64,000 bases of DNA from Apoda limacodes. Its lineage: Eukaryota > Arthropoda > Insecta > Lepidoptera > Limacodidae. Under the pieces are notes generated by a model, which made no database searches, was not told where the DNA came from, and saw only the letters and a list, made by a program, of their open reading frames with translations. The position numbers and the translations under genes are program-made. Below are positions 1 to 12,500 of the stretch, piece by piece; position 1 is the first letter of the stretch, and every line of letters begins with the position of its first letter. The stretch is from NCBI GenBank assembly GCA_946406115.1, contig OX291544.1, positions 28,165,521 to 28,229,520 of the forward strand. The letters run 5' to 3'.

Positions 1-378
1 CTTATCGGTTTTACGAGAAATCAACCAGTTGTTTGTTGTGTTGGGTTTAGCTTGTACCTCGCTCTGAGACAAAACAAACCTGAATAATGTTATTTCATAT
101 TATTTCAATACTTAAATTAGTTAATTGACTTCTTGCGGAAATCTTTGTATTTTACTTTAAACAATTACAGATATTGTTTGGGAAGTTTTCTATAGGTATT
201 TTTGTCTGCCATCATCTATTTCAAAAACATTTATCATTTCAATTATCTCTTTGACTAATTTTTAAAATGGGATACGTTGAACATAAATATTTTCTGAATT
301 TATTTTTTCTGGCAACAATATTAACCAATTATAAAAATTTCTATGAAATTTCTCATTTTAATTGTAGGATATACTTAC

Positions 379-516
379 CCAGATACATTTCAGTGTCAGT
401 TCCAATGAAAGCTTTCCAAATAGCGCCACAAAATTGACTGCCAATAGATATTAGACAAAGTAACGAGTCATGAATCTGAAATCTTCGACTTAATATGGCA
501 ATTGAAAAAATGGCTC
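379..516 (-). CDS. Gene A coding exon 4 (last one inside the window)
   Basis: The exon is 138 nt with TTTATTTCAG acceptor and GTAAGT donor. It encodes a membrane pair beginning GAIFSIAILSRRFQIHDSLL and ending GTDTEMYLG. It leaves in phase 1, the same phase in which the 62801-62884 exon of gene B begins, which supports the idea that A and B share one gene structure. Confidence 0.83.
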
Positions 517-3500
517 CTGAAATAAAAAAAAAAACAATTAATAACTAATATCAAAAATTGTTGTTGTTGTTCATAGGATGCGAGAGAAATTCCAAATTTT
601 AAATGTTTTACACAGATCAGTGAAATATGTTAAACAGGTTATACTGTTATGATTCCTAAATGGGGAATGTAAAAACCGTTGCCAAGTAAAAACGTGTTTT
701 CTTTTTCAGGTTCGGTTAGTCAAACCAGTTTTATCATATATATGTATTTGGCCACACAAAAACTTTAACCTGTGTTTAGGGCTAAGTAGTATATTAATCC
801 TTGTTAGGAAAATAACGCTTAGAAAATATTAATTTCAGTCGTAAAGCGTTTAATAATAGAAATATCTTTTTTTTAGGAAAGTAAACTTTATAAAGAACCG
901 CATTTGCCGCACTAGGCTAGCATGGTGGACTATAAACTTAGTCTTTTTCCTACAAGAAGAAGCCTGCCCAGTGCGTCTACAATTGTAAGACACGCCCTTT
1001 AAACACCACAACGTATAGGGTAGTGCGTGTCAGAAAACAAAACCCATGCGAATGTTACTCATAGAGTCATACAAGACCTGAGAGTGCTCATGAAGTACAG
1101 CGCGCGCGAGCACCGAGATTATGTAGTCTATCCACTACGTACCTACAATGGCTGATGCAACAATTTGATTCCGTTTGGATTGAGCACTGCGAATATCTGG
1201 GGAGTGCGATATAGATTACTATAGAATGAACTGTAAAATAGTTTGAACCGAACGACCACAAAGGTGTGAAAAGGAGAATGCTGTCAGAATCTCTAACCTT
1301 GATTTTAAATTAACTTAAGAGTTTTGATCATTCAGAATAGCTTTAATTAGATAAATATTATTTCAATTTAAAAAAAAGTAGGTAATCCGCAAACTAACGA
1401 TGTTTCTTAAATCGATGTTAACGATAAATTTATCGTTGTATTAAGTTTTTTAATTAAATTCTTACCAAATGAATGCAGTACGATGGAATAGCTCATGTAA
1501 AGACCAAATTTTACCATATCCCAGTTTAGGCGATTTCTAACAAATAAGTAAGCTATTGTTTCCTCCGCTGTAACAGAAATTTAAATAGTGTTTACAAGTT
1601 ACTTTCAACGTAAAAATATAAACCGACTTCGGATCCATTAAAAAGGAAAAAAAAATATTGACATAACATTGTTAAGTAGGTACCTACAGGTGCAAATTTA
1701 TATACATTCAAAGATACCTCGGTTGTATAATAATGTCACACACACATCGCAATGAAACGTACCTCACTTATAAAAGAAACACCAACAAGTACGAAAATGT
1801 CATCAAAATCTGTTGTATATCTAAATGGTATTTAAGAAAAAAATAAAAACCAACAGGAATTTCATATTCTCAATTATTATTATCATAGAAAACGTTTGCT
1901 ATACGAAGTGCAAATCCATCGATTGGTACGAACGAGCGAAGTCACCAAAAGTATCTGTTGTGATCAGCGATCACTTTCATTTTTCATTCACTTTCATTCA
2001 CGTTACTCGTGGGTCGTGATCACCCCGGGTCGCAAGAAATAATCGATCAACTTAGGACTCGTGGCTTGGGAAGGGAACCCAAGATACTGGCAGGGGTTCC
2101 TTTTAGATCTCTCAGTTTCTATCGAAAAGAAAATAAATGTCCCAACCCAGCTATTTTCTATAGCGCGAAAATCTATTTTTCTATAATTATAAATATTTTC
2201 GAATGTTCGCGGTGTTCACCGCATAGTAAAATCCGCAAATTTTTTTTTGCCTTATATTATTGACTTCATTAAGAGCAATTTAAAAAAGAGCTATTGATAA
2301 TAATTAATTAAATAAAAAATAATAACAGGAGCCGTCTGGCCCCAAAGTAAGCAAAGTTTGTGTTATGGATAATAGTCAACGCATACAAATACATATATGT
2401 ATATATACACCGCGAACATTCGAAAATTGGCTGCCATTAGAAGTAAACATATATATATACTGTGGGGGTTCGTAGGATATGATTTATCTTCGGCCACTCG
2501 CTTGGTGTAATGTAGAGGTCTATGCTGTCGGGACATAAATTAAATTCTATAATATCTTTGCAAGCCGTGTGAAGACGGGAGGCAAGCTCTCTTTATTTTT
2601 TTACTCTTAATTGTGATAATTCCTCTCTTTGGTTTCGAAGACCGTTGGCGTTAAAGTAGCCTAAGGAGACGGACCGGGGTTTTTCGCGCGGTTGTGCAAT
2701 CCATTTTGGTTTTGAAGGTTTGAGGGCCACCCTGCGGAGGGCGGCGAAGAACTCGCGATGCTTAGCCATGAAGCTGAGCATTTGATTGAGATCGGGGATC
2801 TGTACGTATTCGGCGTACACGACCTCAAAGTAGGCTGGGTCAAAGGTCCAAGAAATCTCAGCGAGAACGCTGAGATGCTGCTGCTGCTCGGCCGTCTGAG
2901 CGAAGTTGCGGGGCAGCGCGAGAGAGGGGCGCGGGGGAGGCAAGGCACGTTTGCGCGAGAGTTGCGGGAGCACTTTGCATAGGCGCGGGGTAGGGAATAC
3001 CCGTGACTGAGACGGGCCCAGGGAGTGCAGACAAGAGTTTGTCTGTCTCATTAGACTTACCCGCGTCGACTAACGCTGCAGGACGGCTCCAGGCGTTGAC
3101 GGCAGGGAGGGGAGCAGGCACGAGCGGAGCCTGTTGCCGGGGGGCTGACGGACGCGATTTACCCTTTTTGGGTTTACGCGGGTTCTGTTTGGGAGCTTTT
3201 GGGCACCCGCGGTAATTCGCAGGGATCACAGTCCAGAGCGGCGTGATCGCGAAGACATTTCACGCAGCGCGGTCTGCGTGTGCAGTTGCGCTGTGCGTGG
3301 CCATACAGCTGGCATCGGTGGCATTGTCCTGGAGTCTCGACCCGGATGGTCAAGGCCGCATACATCTTTTATATTAAAGATGGCTTTGCCTTCTTTAGTC
3401 AGATCGAGCACTACGAGCACCATGTCGTAGCACTCTAACTTATTACAGCCATTGTACATACTTTGTACTTCCCTTACAGGGAGGCCTTGGCCGATTAAGT

Positions 3501-6500
3501 CGTCCTGGACAGTTTTTTCGGAGAATTCCTCAGGAACTCCCCTCATAACTGCCCTGAGCACGCGTTCTTCGGACAGCGAGTACGTGTGGTACTCGTATTT
3601 CTGAGCCGTAAGAAAGGCCGTCAGATTGCGGAAATCTGTCGGTGTCGGGTCTTGCACTTTGATGCCGCACTCGGCATCATTGCGGGCGTGCGTATAATTA
3701 ATACGCTTGCCTTCATCGCATTTGCGCTGTTTGGCCATGCCTCCTTGTCTTTGATGAAGACTGGGGGTGGAGTTTTATCCGTCCCGAAGTGGGACAGTCG
3801 GCCTCCGAAGAGGTGGCGGCGGGGGGGGTTGGTGTCCATGGCGGCTGGCTCAGGGCTGGCCGCCGAGGTGAACGCGGACGGGGAAGCGCTAGGCGCTTTG
3901 AGGCGTTTAGCCTCAGAATCGGAGGGAGGCGGGGAAGACTCCTGAGCGGATGCCGCTGGTCTTCGTCCGCTTTTTGCCTTTTTTGGTCCCCAGGCCAACC
4001 ACTTTGAAGCCTTCGTCGTCCTCGGTAAAGCACAACGCCGACTCGGTGGGGATTACGGCTTCCGGAGACAAGGCAGCGGTCTCTGACTACGGGGTAGCGA
4101 GTGACCGAGAAATGGCGACGAGTTGGCACAGGGGTCCGGAGGGCGCGGCGAACGAGTCGCGGGTCGCGGGAGAGCGGGACGCGGCATAGAGAGCGCATGC
4201 GGGGAGCGCGCGAGCGAGTGCGCGAGCGAGAGGGGGAACGCGGAGGCGAACGCGATGAGACGGATGGCCGCGGCGCGGTTGTGCTGGGTGCAGTGAGGGC
4301 AGGCCCCACAGCCTTGATGATGGCTTGGGCCAGCTCTGGGCGATCGCGAACCAGAGCTTTCACGATTGCCCCTAGCTGGTCCGGAGCCAAGCCGTTGAGT
4401 TGCTCGGCCATCGCGGGAGTGACCGAGATGTAGATGGTGTGTACCTAGTGACTCCCCACCATTGCTGGCGAGGAGCAAGAATACCTAAATGTGGCCAAGC
4501 GCCCTGCAGTGCTACGGATTGCTTGGTGTGTACGTAACACCTATTCCTACGGCCGGGGTTACGTTATCACCGTTAGGTTTCCCCGAGCAACGAGACGTTA
4601 TTTAATTCAGAAACGTTTAGGTAGACCGCAACTCTTTAGCACTCGAAACTGGATTTCTTACAAACTGGAATGCAATCGATACTTAAAACGCGAGAATGCG
4701 CGGAGTGGCGATCCGCTTAGGCGGAAATACTACACTAGCGATCCACCCAAAGCCGGGCTCAGGCCGGTCGAACCAGCGTCAGTCAAAGAGCCAAGCAAAG
4801 GAACACCACTATGCGTAGTAGTTCCGCGACTACGAGGACACACACTCACACACAAAAACACACAGTATCGCTTCGATAAACTTCGCGTTGATTAGCGCGA
4901 AAGTACACTTACAGCGGGCCGAGAAGCGATTTCCCAGCCAATATACACAACCGAGCAGCGCTCAATACTCAGGCCGATTTTCCAAGAATTGCGGTCAATA
5001 AATCAAACAACGATTCCAGGAAGTCAGCGCTGAGGCAAAACACCACGAAGTACGAACCACCACAACACGAAAATCGAATCGGGAAAGTGTTTAGATTAGA
5101 AAAGATAACTAACTATTTACAAACAACAGAAAACATAATCATAGCTTGTAATTATTCGGTACAGCGCCATCTATATTTATAAAAGTGAATTATTATTTGT
5201 TAAGTAAATTAAAACTTTAATTAGTTAAATTTTATTATCCTCGCATTTGTAGTGTAAAGAACTAGGTTTTCACTCGAGTAAAAATACAATTCCCGCTTCG
5301 TGTGTATTAAAACTACACCCTCATCGTAATCGCTCACTTTCCCCTCTCGGTGAACAATGTACTATTTTACCGTCAAATTTACACGAAACATGGTAACAAG
5401 AAAGCGTTGCTACAAAAAAAAACAGTTATATCCGCATTTTTCAAAATTCAGGGTTAATCAGATTGTAGAGGATAAAATATTTCTATCATCAATCAATTTG
5501 AATTTTATTATATTATATGCTATTAAACACAATTATCGAACACCGTGTTTTAGGATTTTTAAAATTTATCCTTTAAGACAAGAGAGAGAGATTTATCCTT
5601 TAAGAGAGAAAATGTGTGGCTTAGTTTGTATGGGATTACAAAATATTATTTTGATAGTCAAATTGACACGAAATTTGATCCCTTTAATACTTTTTAACTC
5701 AATAAATAAAAATACGAATTAAAGATATTTTTAAATCAAACCAGCACCCCTCGTTAACCCCTTCACCTTAACAGTATGAATTTGTGAGTAAACAATATAA
5801 TCGGGGAAAAATGAGGTCTTCTCACGCACCGAGGGTTCCTGAGATACTGATACTCCTTAATACGTAGTGCAACATAAATAAACAAGTACTTACCCACGCT
5901 TGGTCCATACAGTATCGCTACGGTTAGAAAAATAAGGATTACTTTGACTCTTCTGTTAGAAGGTCTTGGACGATAAGCTACTCTTACCGTCTCTGAAATA
6001 TGGTTCGGATCGAAGAACGATACTATTGTGGTGGGCCTTTCTATCTGTAAAAAAATATTTTTGCTAATTTATTATCGGGCATAGTTCTACAGCTGTAAAC
6101 AATGTGAAGTCGATAGTATTTTTTATTTATTTAAAAAACAACTATGGCACTGAAGTCAAAAAAGAAAATGCCACGAGAAACTTAGTTATGACGTTAGATG
6201 ATAAACTTAAATCACCCGTAAAATAGAATTTGGCGCTAAACAGGGACGTCGGAGTGAAAACACATTACAAGGTCAAAAGGCAAATAAAATAAGCTACATA
6301 ACGTTAATAGTATTAATTTTTTTTATCGAAAATGAAAAAAGGAGAACCAAAAAAAGACATCCAACCTTTGCAAAAAACTTAAAGAAAACATGCGGAAGGA
6401 TAGTTAAATAAAAAGCCTACACACTTTAGAAAAACACGTACAAAAACCTTTTTTGCGCATTACTTTTCCTAATTAAAACTCCCAAAAGTTTTTCCAATTT

Positions 6501-9500
6501 CGTTTTGCAATGGATATATTAAAATTTGAAAACGTGACGCGTCGCTTCGCTGCTGCGCCAATGTGACTTGAGCTTTGGCAGTCGAATCGTTGTTGTAATT
6601 TGCTTTCTAAAAGAAATATCTGTAGCAGCAATGTATAAACTATCACTGCAGGTACGATTAATCATAAAACCACAAACATCAGTTCTTCGGTGTCTTCTTT
6701 GGTAATCGTAAAATCTATCAAAAATATTTCTATCACAAAAAAAGCTTAATTTATTTCATAGTAGTTTCATAATTGTATATTCCATAGTTTACGAGGAAAT
6801 CGCTTTCAAATAAATTGCATCCTAGATGCTTATTGAGAACAGTCTCAAGTACGCCAGACACGTAAATTCGTGTGAAAAATAAATACAAGTAGGCCTTACC
6901 ACCAGCAGGTCGTGAATGTAATTTTTACGCCCAAATTCACGAGTCTGGCGTTATTGAGCCTATCCCAAAACTTTAGTAAAATTTCCTAATAGTAAACACA
7001 TACGATAAATGACTTGAAATTTGTTTGTGCATGGCCTATCGAAAGCATTAAATGAGTCAAAAACTAAGCAACTTTCATTTGACATTTTTCAAAGGCAGTT
7101 TAATTTCATTAGTATGCAAAAAAAATCTATAAAAGTAGTGCTTTATGGTACAAAACTTCAAGCATCTTAAAAGTTGCTGTTTTTTGACTGCTTTCTAGAG
7201 TTCCGTACTTAAAGGGTGCCAATGGAGCCCTATTTTGAAGCCTACGCTGTCTGTCTGCCTGTCTGACCGACAATTAAAGGGCTCTACCGTTTAGACCGAA
7301 GTAGGTAGAAGTCTGAAATTGCCATAGTGATAAACCAATATTACCTAATAGAAATTGTCTGAGTCACCAGACTTTTCGCAGGGCTTTTGTCAAATGAGAG
7401 TCAGAGAGACATAATATGTTTTTTTGGTAAGAGCAGCAATTGCCGAGCTATAAGCAAAAAACTAAAAATAGGTACCTTTTTTCCAAAATGGAGGCGCGAG
7501 CGCAACAGCTATCAATGAGGACTTTTGGTATGTTTAATGTCATACTAATGAAAAAATTCTTGATAGCAAACCAGAATTCGAATCAAATATTGTGCCAAAA
7601 GTAGACAGATGACCACTGGATGCAAGTAATAATTAAGGAGATAAGTAGATAAGAAGAACAATTTATTTCAAAATAATGTGTTCTAACTGGCTGACTGGCT
7701 CTATTGAAACTCTATCCAAATATCTGATATTTTATTGAACGCAGGTTCGTTCAATACTTTTTTGTATTCTTAGTTTTTAGTCTTACTTTTTTGTTTCGTT
7801 TATCAATACTGTAAGACATTGATTATTTTTAAGTGATGAATACATAAATGTCTTTTTTTTATATTTTGCAATTAGATTTTTTTTATGTTATGTCTGTGAT
7901 GTATATTTCATGTTTTTTATGTTTGTAATGGAAAGTATCCTTCTATGATAGGGAGGAAATTTTCCAATATTTTAATTGGACGCTGTAAGAGAAAAGGAGA
8001 AAAGAAATGCCTTTGCTGAGTTTCGTGCCGGTTCTTCTCAGTACAAGATCTCCCGCTCTATAGACTTAAGAACCGATAGCGTAGTGACATTCATAAGTGC
8101 TTAATTATTGTAGCCTTAATTGAATAAATGATATTGATTGATTGAATATAAAAAATAAACACAATATTTTAATAAAAATAAAAACAATATTCTACGATAT
8201 GATATTATACGTAACAATACACTGCTCAAAATATAATACACATTATACTAACGAATACATAATAAGATTATATTAAATGAATCAGTTAATTTCTCTTTTC
8301 ATAGTTTGTGCGTAACGCAGTAACGATAATTTAGATGATGCTTGGAAGAGCAAACAGATTGTGAATGTTATTAAATAGGATCGTGAATATGGATCGTGTA
8401 GAATAGAGAAGTTTGTACAGAGAATTTGCATTTGGCGTCGTTCTTTTAAAACATGCCAGAGAAGTTAAGTTCTAAAATTACAGACTTGGTCATATTAACG
8501 AAAACCAAATACGAAACAAATGCAGTTGTTGAGTAGCCATCCAATTTATTAAGATGTCCAACTAAAAACTCTGTATATTATTAAACCAAGATCTTTTACC
8601 GTAAAGCTTTGACCATTTGTCATGCCTTCTTTTACATCTTCGATAATTTTGAGTAGTAATGTAGATGTGCTATGGCCACAACGAAAACCTGATTGATATT
8701 GTGTTAAAATATTGATATACTAATGAAGCATTAGGAAATGTTCCTCAAGATAAGTAAAAGTTAATGGTGTAAGTTGAAACAGCTACTAATATCATCAAAA
8801 CCGGTGGCTTTCGATTTAATACTATTTAATAATCTTGCGTACGTCATCCTCGGAAACAGGGGAGAAGGTAAACTTATTATTAGTTACAGAAGGAATGGCA
8901 GATATTTAGAAGAAGTTTTTGCCTTGACCGCGCCTGCCAACACCACTGAAAAGCAGAAACGCTTATTTAGTTACAAGGGTAAAGTTGGAGCATAAATTGC
9001 TGTAAGTTTCTTTACCAATACCCAAAGGCTTGATAAATTTCCAAATATCCACTTGAGACGATGCAGAGACGTTATCTTGAATGACATTTAGCAGTTTTTA
9101 TCATCAAAAAAACAAAAAAGGCGAATGTACACTATCCGCACTGGGCCCGCTTGTCGACTATGGCCTAAATCATCCTCGTTAAGGGTGGGCCGTGCCCCAG
9201 CAATGGGGACGTATGAGGCTGATAAGGTTAATGTAAGTACCAGTATTACTTATGTCCCATCAATAGTTAAGTACATCTGGCATGTGTCAGGGCCGCATTC
9301 TCTAAGCGGCCGGAACATAATTCATGTAATGAAACAAATGAACTTAAGCTAAATGAAAATCCGTCTAAAGTATGGAAATATCTAAAATCAATAGGAGTTG
9401 GCAAATCATCTCAGAATTCACTTCCGCCAAACATCAATGTTAACCTCCTAAATCAACACTTCACTTCCTCTTCTATCTTTGATGGTATTGCTAAAACCAA

Positions 9501-12500
9501 TACTTTAAATAATCTTTCCTCACTACCAACTCCTGATTTCTCTCCTTTTACTTTTACACAATTCACCGATTGTGATGTTAAGAAGAACGTTTTCGCCATT
9601 ACTTCCAATGCAGTTGGTAATGACGATATCAGCCGTAACATGATAATTTATATAATTGATATTATCTGTCCTACAATCACAAAAATCCTTAATCATTCTA
9701 TTTCCTCTTGTACATTTCCTATGGCATGGAAAGACGCACACATAATTCCTTTACTAAAAAAATCGAATCCTTCTAGTCTTTCTGATTTTCGTCCTATTTC
9801 TATTCTTCCTTTTTTATCCAAAGTCCTTGAGCGTCTTGTCCAAAAACAACTAAACCTGTTCTTGACACGAAATAACCTATTAAATCCTCCTCAATCAGCA
9901 TTCCGTGCAGGACATAGTACCGTTACGGCTCTAGTTAAAATCACGGATGACATTCGCATGGGAATGGACAATAAACAGCTCACAGTATTAACGTTACTTG
10001 ATTTTAGTAATGCATTTAATACTGTCGATTTTGATGTGTTGTTTGAGTTATTGCGTTCTCTTAACATATCTCCAACGGTGGTTGCATGGTTTCAGAGCTA
10101 CTTGCGTGGACGTAGGCAAAGTATCAAATTCGATAACATTTTTTCAGATTGGTGTCACATAGTTGCCGGTGTTCCGCAAGGTGGCGTTTTATCTCCTCTC
10201 TTATTTGCGATTTTTATTAATTCAATTACTCACCAACTTTCTTCTCTCCACCACATGTATGCAGACGATTTCCAGGTCTATAATTAAACAACTTTTGATG
10301 ATTTATTTCAAACGAAAGGTTTGATAAACTCTGATCTCCTCAGAATTTCAGAATGGAACAAAGCCTTTGGCATAAAAATAAACCCAGTCCAAAGTTTATA
10401 TCTAGAATAAACTGGGTTAGTCTCCCAAAAAATTGTGTAGACAATGTACTTATACCTTATAATGAAGTTAAGAATCTAGGTATTATTATAGATAGTAGTA
10501 TGTCTTGGACTTCACAGATAGCCGAGGTCAGTAGAAAAATGTTTTCCGCTGTAGGTTCCCTAAGAAGGCTGCAAAATTTCCTACTCACGGACACTAAAAT
10601 TTTTCTTGCACACTCTCTTTTGCTTCCCATACTCGATTACGCCGATGCTAGCTATCCTGATTTAACTGAAGACCAATTAAACAAACTTGAGCGACTTCAA
10701 AATCTCTGTATTCGGTTTATATTTGGATTACGCAAATATTTCATATTTCTAATTTCCGCGTGAAGATCAAGTGGCTCCCAATTCGCTTTCGCCGGAATGC
10801 TCATATTCTTTCACTTCTTTAATGTGTGCTGTTCAATCCTAGCTACCCTTCTTATCTCAGAGAGCGTTTTGGTTACTATGCCTCTTTACGTTCCTCCTCC
10901 AATTTATTAGTTAATACACCGAGTCACAACTCAAAATTTTACGATGATTCCTTCACCGTACACGCAGTGCGATTGTGGATCTCTCTCCCAGTAGATATCC
11001 GAAAAGCACAATCACTTACAACCTTCAAAAGCACAAGTGAAAAAGCATTTTTTAAATCTCGCATAACCTTGTTGTTTTGCTCCCTCTGTTCTTCTAATGT
11101 AGACACTTAAATATCTAAGTTATGATTGTTTTATTTATGTGTAGTTTATGTATTTTTATGCAAGGAATTTATGTATTTTATATTTTATGTATAAGGGTAT
11201 TTCTGTATTTTGTAGTTATTTATTTATTTGGTAATTTATACTATTCTTATTCTATGTTACTTATATCTTTATTTCAGTTTTTGTACAATTTTGCACATCC
11301 TACCATTCCAATCTTTTAAATTTGTACATCTATACCAACATATGTTATCTGGTAGAAATCCCCAATTGCGATAAGATCGCCTGTTGTACATGTTTTTTAA
11401 TATTATTTTTTCAATATGTTTGTGTTTTTGTTTTGTGCAATAAAGGATATTTGTATTGTATTGTATTGTATTGTTATAAAAGTCAGTGGTATTTGTAGTG
11501 ATTGTGCAGTTACTGCTGGTCTAACAGGTTCATTTTGTGGTGTCATTAAATTAAATCTTTTACGAAGATATAGAGGGAACTACATACATGACGATAGAGT
11601 GTGAGTATTCCGTCGCAAATAAATTGGGAGCCGCTTGAGTTTAGTTCTGAAATTGGATATGTGATAATATCTTTGTAAACTTTAAAATCGATCGCATGAA
11701 TTCTGAAGACGCTCAAGTTAATTTACTGGTTCTTTGTTGGTATCTAAGAAACACACATCAGCGTAGACAAGTAATGGAAGAATTTAAGTTTGGGTTAGGA
11801 TAATTTTATTAGTTAAAGGGATAAAGTTTTGCAAGCGCCTTAAGAAGTGTAGAGTAAAAGGGACCCTTTTAGATACATCAGCTCATTATTTTTTTATTTT
11901 TTTTTCTAACTGACTATGCAGTTGGCTGTTGCAGCCATTACTGCTTCACCGGGATTTTTGGGGCGAAACTCTGAAGGAGCCTCAGCCCATATAGTGCCCA
12001 ACGCTCAAGGGCTCCCCGCGAAGGGAGCCTCAGCTTAGGTTGTCGCTCTCGGGGGCATTCCACGTTAAATTAGAGTCAATATTAAGGCCAAGATTTTTTG
12101 CTGTAATAACTATAGTAATAATTGTAGTAATTGTCGTTATACACAATCGGAGGGAAAGGTGATATAACTTTATTAGGCATATGTTTACTGCCAATAACCA
12201 TGCATTTTGACTTAGCCGGATTGACAAGCAATCTAAATGATTTAGCCCAAATATAAATTTTCCATAAATCATTATTCAGAAGATTTACAGCTCCAGTGAT
12301 TTTAGAAACATGAAAGTGCCGATAGATCTGCACATTTTCTGACTAGATGTGGTAGAGTAAAGAGATGAGATTTCATATACTTTATTGGTCGGTGGTGTCT
12401 TTTTTGGTGTGAATAAAAAACAAAGTTGAGGAGAAAAGGTAAGAGAAGGCTAAATTAAAACAAATGTTTGGAATAACAATAAAGAAAAAAGGTTTGTTTG

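Noticed and set aside
2758..4433. Several plus-strand ORFs of 70-119 codons opposite the jockey ORF1
   Set aside because: They are antisense shadows of a GC-rich coding region; the minus strand carries recognisable zinc knuckles and jockey motifs.
8380..12340. One minus-strand LINE split by the CR1-type copy at 9300-11473
   Set aside because: The C-terminal piece lies upstream of the N-terminal piece on the minus strand, so the two cannot be one collinear element.
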